Shown piece after piece: positions 22,128-28,640 of a stretch of 37,946 bases of DNA. This DNA is from Candidatus Moranbacteria bacterium GW2011_GWF2_35_54 (GTDB lineage Bacteria > Patescibacteriota > Minisyncoccia > Moranbacterales > UBA9337). Within the stretch, counting starts at the first letter, position 1. Every line of letters starts with the position of its first letter. Under the pieces are notes generated by a model. That model did not search any database. It saw nothing but the letters and a program-made list of their open reading frames with translations, and was not told the DNA's origin. A program made the position numbers and the translations under genes. Where the stretch lies: NCBI GenBank assembly GCA_000990945.1, contig LBQR01000008.1, forward strand, positions 1-37,946. Reading direction: 5' to 3'.

Positions 22128-22388
22128 ATGCATTACGTTTACATTTTATATAGTAAAAAATTAAATAAATTCTACGTGGGCGCAACAAGTGATTTGAAAA
22201 GAAGAGTTTCGGAACATAATATAGGAGCGAGTCAATTTACTTCCGCGGGGGTTCCTTGGGAGTTGGCATATTATGAAGCTTTCTTAAAAAAGAAAGACGC
22301 TATAAGAGAAGAGAATTTTCTAAAAACAGGAAAAGGGAGAGAAAGAAGAAAATATTTATTGGAAACTTATTTAGAAGATTTAAAATAA
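22128..22388 (+). CDS. Small GIY-YIG domain protein (copy 3), between a tRNA fragment and tRNA-Ser
   Basis: The start chosen is ATG 22128 (MHYVYILYSKKLNKFYVGAT), giving 86 residues; the longer frame reads back into the tRNA fragment. It continues LKRRVSEHNIGASQFTSAGV, WELAYYEAFLKKKDAIREE and KTGKGRERRKYL, the full domain with Arg and Glu of the active-site region. The stop is five bases before the tRNA-Ser(CGA). The 22-bp tRNA repeat on the left plus the tRNA on the right make this look like an insertion at a tRNA 5' end. Confidence 0.88.
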   Translation: MHYVYILYSKKLNKFYVGATSDLKRRVSEHNIGASQFTSAGVPWELAYYEAFLKKKDAIREENFLKTGKGRERRKYLLETYLEDLK

Positions 22389-22393
22389 TTTAC

Positions 22394-22480
22394 GGAGAGA
22401 TGCTAGAGTGGTTGAATAGGACGCTCTCGAAAAGCGTTGTCCGAGAAATCGGACCGAGGGTTCAAATCCCTCTCTCTCCT
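22394..22480 (+). tRNA. tRNA-Ser (anticodon CGA)
   Basis: The acceptor GGAGAGA pairs with TCTCTCC. The anticodon stem ACGCT/AGCGT holds loop CTCGAAA with CGA. A long variable arm (TGTCCGAGAAATCGGAC) marks a class II tRNA. The T-arm is GAGGG-TTCAAAT-CCCTC. The discriminator base reads T rather than the usual G and CCA is not encoded. It decodes UCG. Confidence 0.92.
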
Positions 22481-22568
22481 CAGTGAACAAAATGAATAAG
22501 ATAGATAAATTATCTTAAGATAAGATTTGTCAAGAAACCATTTGATATGGTTAATAAAAAGAGGAAGA

Positions 22569-22754
22569 ATGGAAATGTCTAAATATTATGTTGTGTTACG
22601 CAGTAGGGAGAAGCCTAGAGAATTCCAGCCTGCTTTAAGATGGCATGTTTCTTTTGATAGCAAAACTGATTTTGAAAATTGGTATACGGACGAAGTTAAA
22701 TCAAGACAAGAGATACTTTGGGAGGCACAGCTACTGAAAACGAATTCCAAATAA
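22569..22754 (+). CDS. Hypothetical protein, 61 residues
   Basis: AAAAAGAGGAAGA before ATG 22569 is a good ribosome binding site; the longer frame from a TTG at 22527 has none. The product (MEMSKYYVVLRSREKPREFQ, then RWHVSFDSKTDFENWYTDEV) is compact, with several Trp and Tyr, and soluble. No recognised family. Confidence 0.5.
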   Translation: MEMSKYYVVLRSREKPREFQPALRWHVSFDSKTDFENWYTDEVKSRQEILWEAQLLKTNSK

Positions 22755-22935
22755 TATTTAATTCAATTTATAGAGCTATTTGCGATAGTTATTTTTATTG
22801 ATAATAATCCGGACTGAAACGAACTGTTTTTCTTTACTCTGTCCTCGTTTGGTGGTAGAATAGGTGCAGATAATTCAAAAATATGTTTAAGAACAAAAGA
22901 ACGTCGGAAGCATATAAAAAATAATCCGATTTGAT

Positions 22936-23403
22936 ATGAATATTTATCTAAAAAAATTTACAGATAAAAAGTTTAAGAATCCAGCCAAAGCTCTTGATTT
23001 GGGAGCTGGTGATTTTAAGGACGTCCTTTATCTTAGAGAGTTGGGATGGGAATGTGAAGGGGTAGATAGAATAGGTGGGGTGGATTTGGAAAAAACGTTT
23101 AAATCAGAAAATGGTCCGTATGACCTGGTTTTCTCCAACTATCTTTTACATAAATTGAAAAATAAGGAAGCTTTGGCGGAAACGGCCTTTGAAAATCTTA
23201 GGAAAGGCGGTTGGCTGTTTATCCATACTTTTGAAAAATCCGATAAAATAAGTTTTCACGGGGTTGACATTGAAGAAATAAAGCGTATACTGAAAGGCCC
23301 TGGCTTTATTGATATAGAATATAAGATATTTGATGTATATGATGAAGAAGTCGGACATAAACATTGGCACAAAATTTTGGAGGTAAGTGCTAAAAGACCT
23401 TAA
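22936..23403 (+). CDS. Class I SAM-dependent methyltransferase, N-terminus uncertain
   Basis: Of 155 residues, motif I is ALDLGAGDFKDVLYLRELGW, then CEGVDRIGGVD (acidic end of strand 2), YDLVFSNYLLHKLKN (motif IV) and LRKGGWLFIHTFEK. A short frame from ATG 22883 (MFKNKRTSEAYKK) followed by NNPI in another frame looks like the family's normal N-terminus, broken by one or two homopolymer-type indels near 22920-22932. The core fold from 22936 is intact. It lies 70 bases upstream of the RiPP precursor gene, so a role on that peptide is possible but unproven; its base composition matches the AT-rich neighbours, not the RiPP genes. Confidence 0.82.
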   Translation: MNIYLKKFTDKKFKNPAKALDLGAGDFKDVLYLRELGWECEGVDRIGGVDLEKTFKSENGPYDLVFSNYLLHKLKNKEALAETAFENLRKGGWLFIHTFEKSDKISFHGVDIEEIKRILKGPGFIDIEYKIFDVYDEEVGHKHWHKILEVSAKRP

Positions 23404-23473
23404 GGAAAGTTCTTTAAAAGACAACACATTTTCGATGTTGTCATTGACAATAAAAAAGGAGGTGATGATAAAA

Positions 23474-23572
23474 GTGGCTAAGACCAAAGCTGAGGCTAAA
23501 AAAGACGCAAGCGCCAAAAAGCCGGTGAAAAGGGTTCGCATAGGCAAAGGTAGCTGCACTATCTGTGACTGA
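23474..23572 (+). CDS. Putative RiPP precursor peptide with a C-terminal Cys-x-x-Cys
   Basis: The start chosen is GTG 23474, with a perfect AAGGAGGTGAT ribosome binding site upstream; an ATG at 23465 overlaps that site. The peptide is 32 residues: a Lys/Ala-rich leader (AKTKAEAKKDASAKK) then KRVRIGKGSCTICD, ending directly after the two Cys. The maturase gene begins 73 bases on, with a hairpin in between. Short size, leader/core split, terminal Cys pair and radical SAM/SPASM neighbour are the usual pattern for a thioether or other carbon-linked RiPP. No known precursor family is recognised. Confidence 0.72.
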   Translation: MAKTKAEAKKDASAKKPVKRVRIGKGSCTICD

Positions 23573-23591
23573 AACCACGTTACTCAACTCA

Positions 23592-23622
23592 GAGGGGGTA
23601 AACGCTCATGCGTTACTCCCTC
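23592..23622 (+). promoter_or_regulatory. Stable hairpin between precursor and maturase
   Basis: GAGGGGGTAA-A-CGC pairs with GCG-TTACTCCCTC (13 pairs, one bulge, one G-T) with a TCAT loop, followed by GTTTAAT. Such an element commonly limits maturase expression relative to precursor by partial termination or by protecting the upstream mRNA. Confidence 0.65.
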
Positions 23623-23645
23623 GTTTAATAGATGGAGGTTTTAAA

Positions 23646-24725
23646 ATGGAATGCGTAGAAAAAACTCCAACCTTGTCGGTGGAGACGGAAGAGGCTATCT
23701 ATGAGATTGAGTTTGCTCAGATTCAGATCGAAATAACCGGTCGTTGCAATATGCATTGTCAGCACTGCCGAGCCGCGCATGAAGTGCGGAAAGATATGCC
23801 GATCGACCAGATTATAAAGATTATCCGCTTTGCCCGGCGGTTCAGCCCCAACTACAAAGAAATTGTGGTTTCCGGGGGTGAACCATTGATCCATCACGAT
23901 TTTTTCAATGTGTTGGAAGCGGTTAGGAGAAATGGGGGAGAATTTGTGACACTCACCACGAACGGTTCGCTCTTGACCGAAAAACATCTCTCTTTCATAA
24001 GAGATCTGGAATTTCAGCGCTTTATTCTATCTGTTAGTTTGGACAGTCTTGATGCTGGAATACATGATAATTTCCGATCTTTTCCTGGCGCTTTTGAAAA
24101 AGCTCTTCGGTCCGTAAAGATGATCGTGGAAGCCGATATCCCGAACGTCATGACTTCCGTCAGGACAACTCTGCGTCCAGAACAGATCGGGGAAATGGAA
24201 GATATTGTGGATTTTGTCTTCTCCTTGGGAGTCAAGCGTTCAAGCCTGTCTCCGATCCATCCATCCGGGCGCTCGATAGAACGCCCCGATCTCTGGATGA
24301 GTAAAGAACAGAAAAAGAAGTTCATGGAGAATCTCTACCGGCTCAAAGGCAAGTATCCCAATTTTCAAGTGAGCACGAGCGATCCCTTGAAATGCCTGTT
24401 TAGGGGCTATCATGATGTTGGCGGTGAAAACGAATTGGTTTTTGACGGATGCTCGGCGGCGGCGGTGACTTTCAATGTTGGGGCCGATGGAACCATGACT
24501 CCTTGCGCTCTTTTGAATATTCCAATGATGAATGTTTTCGACCTTTCTATCGAGGAAATCACTGAGAGTTATCGTAATAACGAAATCGTAAAAAACATGC
24601 TGGACATGAATCTCAAGGGCAAGTGTGGCGTTTGTCCGAAGAAATATCAGTGTGGCGGTTGTCGGGCCAGAGCCCATGTCCGCAAAGGTGATTATCTGGA
24701 GGAAGATCCGGATTGCTGGCTTTGA
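23646..24725 (+). CDS. Radical SAM/SPASM peptide maturase
   Basis: The start chosen is ATG 23646, seven bases after GGAGG; a GTG at 23565 overlapping the precursor is possible. It has 359 residues. The radical SAM cluster motif CNMHCQHC (CxxxCxxC) is at about residues 34-41, followed by VSGGEPLIHHDFF. The SPASM-type C-terminus carries CSAAAVTFNVGADGTMTPCA, then CGVCPKKYQCGGCRARA and a closing DPDCWL, enough Cys for auxiliary Fe-S clusters. Sampled lines run about 45-55% GC, against about 30% in flanking genes, suggesting acquisition by transfer. The substrate is presumably the 32-residue peptide upstream. Confidence 0.9.
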   Translation: MECVEKTPTLSVETEEAIYEIEFAQIQIEITGRCNMHCQHCRAAHEVRKDMPIDQIIKIIRFARRFSPNYKEIVVSGGEPLIHHDFFNVLEAVRRNGGEFVTLTTNGSLLTEKHLSFIRDLEFQRFILSVSLDSLDAGIHDNFRSFPGAFEKALRSVKMIVEADIPNVMTSVRTTLRPEQIGEMEDIVDFVFSLGVKRSSLSPIHPSGRSIERPDLWMSKEQKKKFMENLYRLKGKYPNFQVSTSDPLKCLFRGYHDVGGENELVFDGCSAAAVTFNVGADGTMTPCALLNIPMMNVFDLSIEEITESYRNNEIVKNMLDMNLKGKCGVCPKKYQCGGCRARAHVRKGDYLEEDPDCWL

Positions 24726-24748
24726 AGGTATTATAAAAAATAAGTTTG

Positions 24749-24777
24749 GGCGTTGCGTCTCTCGCAACGCCTTTTTT
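24749..24777 (+). terminator. Strong rho-independent terminator of the RiPP locus
   Basis: GGCGTTGCG/CGCAACGCC with a TCTCT loop and TTTTTT tail. Confidence 0.93.
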
Positions 24778-24809
24778 CTTTACTTCAAGGCTATTTAGAG
24801 ATAAAATGG

Positions 24810-24835
24810 AGATACTTATCTAGATACATATCTAG
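24810..24835 (+). promoter_or_regulatory. Palindromic TATCTAGA sites upstream of the AbrB-like gene
   Basis: TATCTAGATACATATCTAGA contains two TATCTAGA words 12 bases apart; the first is part of palindrome TATCTAGATA. The site lies 30 bases before the AbrB-like gene, where an autoregulatory operator would be expected. The 16-bp CTAGATACATATCTAG (24820-24835) recurs as a perfect reverse complement at 28500-28515. Confidence 0.65.
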
Positions 24836-24865
24836 AAAACTTTAAATAATAATTAACTTATTATT

Positions 24866-25042
24866 ATGGCGCTAAAAAAATCAGAAGAAAAAAATACAAG
24901 AAAGTTAGCCAAAATTGGTAAACAATCAGTCGGTGTAACTCTTCCAATTGAAGAAGTGCGCAAAATTGGTTGGCGGGTAGGGCAAAAGCTCACCATCAAG
25001 CGTATCCGCGGAGGGTTTGAAATTAAAGATTGGAGAAAATAA
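24866..25042 (+). CDS. AbrB/MazE-like DNA-binding protein, candidate antitoxin
   Basis: The 58-residue protein shows the swapped-hairpin pattern of SpoVT/AbrB domains: KLAKIGKQSVGVTLPIEEVR then IGWRVGQKLTIKRIRGGFEI. Small proteins of this type act as antitoxins and repress their own promoter; a palindromic site is present upstream. The stop is eight bases before the ATG of the RelA/SpoT-domain gene, so the two are almost certainly co-transcribed. It is too short to carry a separate toxin-binding domain beyond a brief tail (IKDWRK). Confidence 0.82.
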   Translation: MALKKSEEKNTRKLAKIGKQSVGVTLPIEEVRKIGWRVGQKLTIKRIRGGFEIKDWRK

Positions 25043-25050
25043 TTTTATGA

Positions 25051-27990
25051 ATGAAAATAATGAGCATAAGTAATAGTGAAAAAATAGCTGACAAATTAGT
25101 TAGGGAATATCTAGAGAACTGGAGAAATGTTTATAAAGATTTTTCTTTAGGTATTGAACTGATATTAAAAACATTGTTATTAAATAGTTCAGTTAAGAAA
25201 TACCAGACATCCTGTCGCGAAAAAGATTATAGGAAGCTTAAGAAGAAAATAATACATAACGGATATGAAAAATTAAGCCAAGTAAAAGATTTGGCAGGAT
25301 GTCGGATTCTTTTTTATGTTCAGGATGATATTGAACTTTTCAAGAAATATCTTTTTGAAGAATTTAAGGTTGAAAGCACAAAATTACATTATCCTTTTTC
25401 GAACGAAAGTAAAAATAAGGTATATTACGGCGAACACTTATATATAAAGCTAAAAGAGAACCGATTAAAAATTCCTGAATATAAGAGATTTAAAAATTTA
25501 CTATGCGAGATTCAGTTGACAACGGTTCTTTATCATTCTTCATCAGAATTAGAACATGACATCAGCTATAATCCACCGGAAAAGGTGGGGACTTTTTATA
25601 AAGAGGATATTGATATATTAAAAAACAGATTTGCAGATGTTTTGAAGAAATATATTAAGCCGGCTCAGGGCGAATTCGATGATATTTGGAAAAGATTTAA
25701 TTCAATTTCTGAAGGAAAAAGAATGTTCGGATACGATTTTACTCATAGAATCCTAAATCCGAAATCTATTAATGATTTATATTCAGATCTTAATTTTCTA
25801 AAAAACAAAGTAGAATTATTCAAAGGGAAGCTACCAGACAATATTGATCTATTTAAGATCATCAGAAATTCTCTGGAAGTATCAAAAAAATTTAAAGCAG
25901 TTGATATAGACACGGCATTTGGGAAAGTAAAAGGTCAACGATACAATGACGTTCTTTCTTTATGTCTAGAAATAATAAATTATTTGAAATTCAAATATTC
26001 AGAGGAATTTTTTGAACTACTGATAGAGCTATACGAGAATAATAAAAAAGACCAAAAAAAGAAGATAGTTGAAATATTGGCCTCATTTTCAAAAAATGAT
26101 TATCATATTCTTCAAAAAATTGGATACCAACCGAAAAAATTCATTCTGGGTAAAATGGAAAAATGGAATAAAAAGGAATTGGCGGAGAGAACGGAGATTG
26201 TTTTGAATGTGAGCAAAAATTTATTAAATCCCTCCTTTGAGGGGACTTCCATGAAAGACTACAAGACTATGGTTTTCTCTTCTGGTCCTTTAAAAGCGAC
26301 AGTAGAATTGACGAATATCAGAAAGAGAACTTTGAAATTATTGATGGGTCTTTATTTTGGTATTAAAAGAAATGAACAACGAAAAGAAATTTTGTCAACA
26401 ATAGACATAGCCAGTCAGACTCCTCATCAGGGTGTTTATGGTGATGACATGGAGGAAATGGCGAGAAATAATGCAAAATATATTACTGATTTTTTCATCA
26501 AAATACTTCCCAAATCAAATAACGAAATAATCAGCAAGATCGAAGAACAGATGAAATGGCTTTATAAAAGATTTGGTGAGAAAAAATTGCCGGCGCTTGA
26601 AAAATTAAAGAATTCAATTGATAACAAAAAAGAATATAAAATATATCGAGTGCTTGTGGGATATGAAGATAGATTTTCAGAAAAATTGAGTTGGGAAGAG
26701 TGCAGAAAAGTTAGGACAGAAAAGATTAATGAATTTATTTGCGAAATAAATGAAGAGAATTTTGCAAAATGGAAGAGAAGAATTTTTGATATAATTCATA
26801 ACTATAGAATTTCTGATCCGGGAGGCTATCAATATCTCAATATTTTTCTCAGTGAACTTGCCAAGCAAAAACCGGAGTTTGCTTTAAAAATTTTAGAAAC
26901 TAATAAGCGAATACCGCTACCATTTCTGGTCGCGCTTATATCTGGTTTATTGAGGAGCAATTTAAAAGATAAGGGGCGAGGAATAATACAGGAATGGATA
27001 AAAAAAGGAGTTAATTTAGATATTATTGCCAATGTATTCAGTTATGATGTGGAGGTGGATAAAGAAATTGTATTGTTACTGTTTAAGAAGGCCAGGAAGA
27101 AAAAGAATATAAATGCATTAAATGGTATAATTAGAATTCTTGCTAATAATTATCCAAAGTTTGAGAATAAGAAGTTATTTTTAGATACAATTAGAGACCT
27201 TACTTTCCTTAAAAATCATTTTTGGGTAAATGATGTTTGGCATCAAAAAGATTGTATCTTAGATTCATTATCAGAAACAGATTATCGAGTTATACTAGAT
27301 AATTTATTGCTTTCTTCTAGAATTGATTATCATACGGAGGAAATTCTCGCCCATATTGCAAAAAGCAACCCAAAATTAGTAGTAGATTTCTTTTTTAGTA
27401 GGATTAAAATTTATGAAAATAAAAAGAAGAGCATGTCGTATGATGCTATTCCTTATGATCTTCATGAATTGGAAAATGTATTGGTAAAGGATGAGAATGT
27501 GGATGTTGTTATAAAAGAGGTGTTAAAATGGTTCGAAAAGGATGGGTGGATGTATGGTTGGAGTGCTGCAAATTTATTACAGATAATTTTTCCGGGCTTC
27601 GGTGAAAAGTTTGAGAGAGCTTTGCTGGATTTAATTAAAGAAGGCGGGGAAAATAATGCCAAAATAGTTGGATCTATTTTAGATAAGTATGATGGCCAGA
27701 TATTTTTGCATAATGTATGTAAGGAATTTATTAGGAAATATCCAAGTACAAAAGATTACACCAACGAGGTTATTCACATCCTATCTAAAACTGGTACCGT
27801 AATGGGAGAATATGGATTTATGGATGCTTATAAGAAAAAGAGAGAAGAAATCCAAATTTGGAAAAAAGAGAAAGATAAAAAAATACTATCTTTTCTTAAG
27901 GAATACGAGAGTTATCTAGACAAACAGATTAAATATGAACAAAAAAGAGCGGACGAACAAATAGAATCGAGAAAGAGGAATTTTGAATAA
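25051..27990 (+). CDS. Giant protein with N-terminal RelA/SpoT synthetase-like domain, candidate toxin/effector
   Basis: The protein is 979 residues. Residues about 50-175 match the RelA_SpoT nucleotidyltransferase fold: VKDLAGCRILFYVQDDIELF (79-98), YYGEHLYIKLKE (125-136, the GYxxxH-like substrate loop), EIQLTTVLYHSSSELEHDIS (153-172, the ExQxRT...EH element). No HD hydrolase, TGS or ACT domain follows, so it is not a housekeeping Rel. Residues about 200-950 are helical and repeat-like (FALKILETNKRIPLPFLVALI), possibly HEAT-type, ending in a charged coiled coil. toxSAS enzymes make alarmones or pyrophosphorylate tRNA. The AbrB partner suggests toxin-antitoxin or defence, but a fusion this large is unusual. 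The start could also be ATG 25060. Confidence 0.82.
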   Translation: MKIMSISNSEKIADKLVREYLENWRNVYKDFSLGIELILKTLLLNSSVKKYQTSCREKDYRKLKKKIIHNGYEKLSQVKDLAGCRILFYVQDDIELFKKYLFEEFKVESTKLHYPFSNESKNKVYYGEHLYIKLKENRLKIPEYKRFKNLLCEIQLTTVLYHSSSELEHDISYNPPEKVGTFYKEDIDILKNRFADVLKKYIKPAQGEFDDIWKRFNSISEGKRMFGYDFTHRILNPKSINDLYSDLNFLKNKVELFKGKLPDNIDLFKIIRNSLEVSKKFKAVDIDTAFGKVKGQRYNDVLSLCLEIINYLKFKYSEEFFELLIELYENNKKDQKKKIVEILASFSKNDYHILQKIGYQPKKFILGKMEKWNKKELAERTEIVLNVSKNLLNPSFEGTSMKDYKTMVFSSGPLKATVELTNIRKRTLKLLMGLYFGIKRNEQRKEILSTIDIASQTPHQGVYGDDMEEMARNNAKYITDFFIKILPKSNNEIISKIEEQMKWLYKRFGEKKLPALEKLKNSIDNKKEYKIYRVLVGYEDRFSEKLSWEECRKVRTEKINEFICEINEENFAKWKRRIFDIIHNYRISDPGGYQYLNIFLSELAKQKPEFALKILETNKRIPLPFLVALISGLLRSNLKDKGRGIIQEWIKKGVNLDIIANVFSYDVEVDKEIVLLLFKKARKKKNINALNGIIRILANNYPKFENKKLFLDTIRDLTFLKNHFWVNDVWHQKDCILDSLSETDYRVILDNLLLSSRIDYHTEEILAHIAKSNPKLVVDFFFSRIKIYENKKKSMSYDAIPYDLHELENVLVKDENVDVVIKEVLKWFEKDGWMYGWSAANLLQIIFPGFGEKFERALLDLIKEGGENNAKIVGSILDKYDGQIFLHNVCKEFIRKYPSTKDYTNEVIHILSKTGTVMGEYGFMDAYKKKREEIQIWKKEKDKKILSFLKEYESYLDKQIKYEQKRADEQIESRKRNFE

Positions 27991-28011
27991 TAAATCAAAT
28001 TTTCTAATCGA

Positions 28012-28176
28012 ATGGAACCATCTGAAAAATACATTAAAGAATTCCAAGAGATATACAAGAAAGAGCATGGAGAAGATTTGTCTTGGGAAGAAATAATAAT
28101 AAATAATGGTCTTGGGCGTCTTCATCTTGTAACAGTAATAAAAAATAGAAATAGGAAAAATAAAAAGATTAATTAA
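28012..28176 (+). CDS. Small hypothetical protein, 54 residues
   Basis: ATG 28012 opens a frame MEPSEKYIKEFQEIYKKEHG-EDLSWEE that resembles common small CPR proteins of unknown role. The second half (NNGLGRLHLVTVIKNRNRKN) looks altered compared with what I remember of relatives, so it may be truncated or damaged. It lies 22 bases after the RelA/SpoT-domain gene and 22 before the next, inside the repeat-bounded cassette. Confidence 0.5.
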   Translation: MEPSEKYIKEFQEIYKKEHGEDLSWEEIIINNGLGRLHLVTVIKNRNRKNKKIN

Positions 28177-28197
28177 TTTTATAATTTTTTAAAAACT

Positions 28198-28503
28198 ATG
28201 CTAAAAAAATATACCGCTTATATCAAAGACAACCCCGAGGGTTATTGGTTTAAGGCCAAGCTTTATGGTTGGGGTTGGACACCTGCAAAATGGCAAGGAT
28301 GGTTAGTTATAATCCTCTATCTCTTTCTTGTTTTGAGTCTTGTACTTTCAAGGGAAGAAGCTATCCTGGGAAATCCTGATTCAGGAAGTAATTTTTTGAC
28401 ATTTGCACTGCCGATTATCGTTCTAACCACTCTTCTCATTGTTGTCGCTTATAAAAAGGGAGAAAAGCCACGTTGGCAATGGGGGAAGGATAAAAACAGC
28501 TAG
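28198..28503 (+). CDS. Two-helix membrane protein, 101 residues
   Basis: MLKKYTAYIKDNPEGYWFKA, then KLYGWGWTPAKWQGWLV, two hydrophobic helices (WLVIILYLFLVLSLVL and FALPIIVLTTLLIVVAY) and the tail KKGEKPRWQWGK. I recognise the KLYGWGWTP...KGExPRWQWG pattern as a recurrent CPR protein of unknown function. Its TAG stop lies within the right-hand palindromic repeat at 28500. Confidence 0.75.
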   Translation: MLKKYTAYIKDNPEGYWFKAKLYGWGWTPAKWQGWLVIILYLFLVLSLVLSREEAILGNPDSGSNFLTFALPIIVLTTLLIVVAYKKGEKPRWQWGKDKNS

Positions 28504-28525
28504 ATATGTATCTAGGTACACATCT
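28500..28525. repeat. Right-hand copy of the TATCTAGATA palindromic motif
   Basis: CTAGATATGTATCTAG is the exact reverse complement of 24820-24835. Read further, TATCTAGGTACACATCT also matches 24818-24834 directly at 15 of 17. The extended inverted match is about 22 of 26. The two sites enclose 3.7 kb. Confidence 0.7.
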
Positions 28526-28547
28526 GTGATTAAGTGATTAATTTAAT

Positions 28548-28580
28548 AAAAAAGCCGCTTATTACATAAGAGCTTTTTTA
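28548..28580 (+). terminator. Rho-independent terminator
   Basis: AAAAAAGC..CTTAT pairs with ATAAG.GCTTTTTT. It closes the cassette transcript. Confidence 0.8.
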
Positions 28581-28582
28581 AT

Positions 28583-28618
28583 TTGCTAAACTCCCTAATT
28601 TTAGGTAAAATTAGGGGG
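28583..28618 (+). promoter_or_regulatory. Promoter overlapping a perfect 10-bp palindrome
   Basis: TTGCTA (28583-28588), 17-base spacer, TAAAAT (28606-28611). CCCTAATTTT/AAAATTAGGG with an AGGT loop covers spacer and -10, so a repressor could occlude it. It drives the GT-C gene at 28641. Confidence 0.5.
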
Positions 28619-28640
28619 TAATAATAAATTGTAGTAATTT

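Noticed and set aside
24240-24767. Minus-strand open frames opposite the radical SAM gene (also 23625-23987 and 24014-24325)
   Set aside because: They mirror a GC-richer coding gene with strong motifs and have no domain or ribosome binding site of their own.
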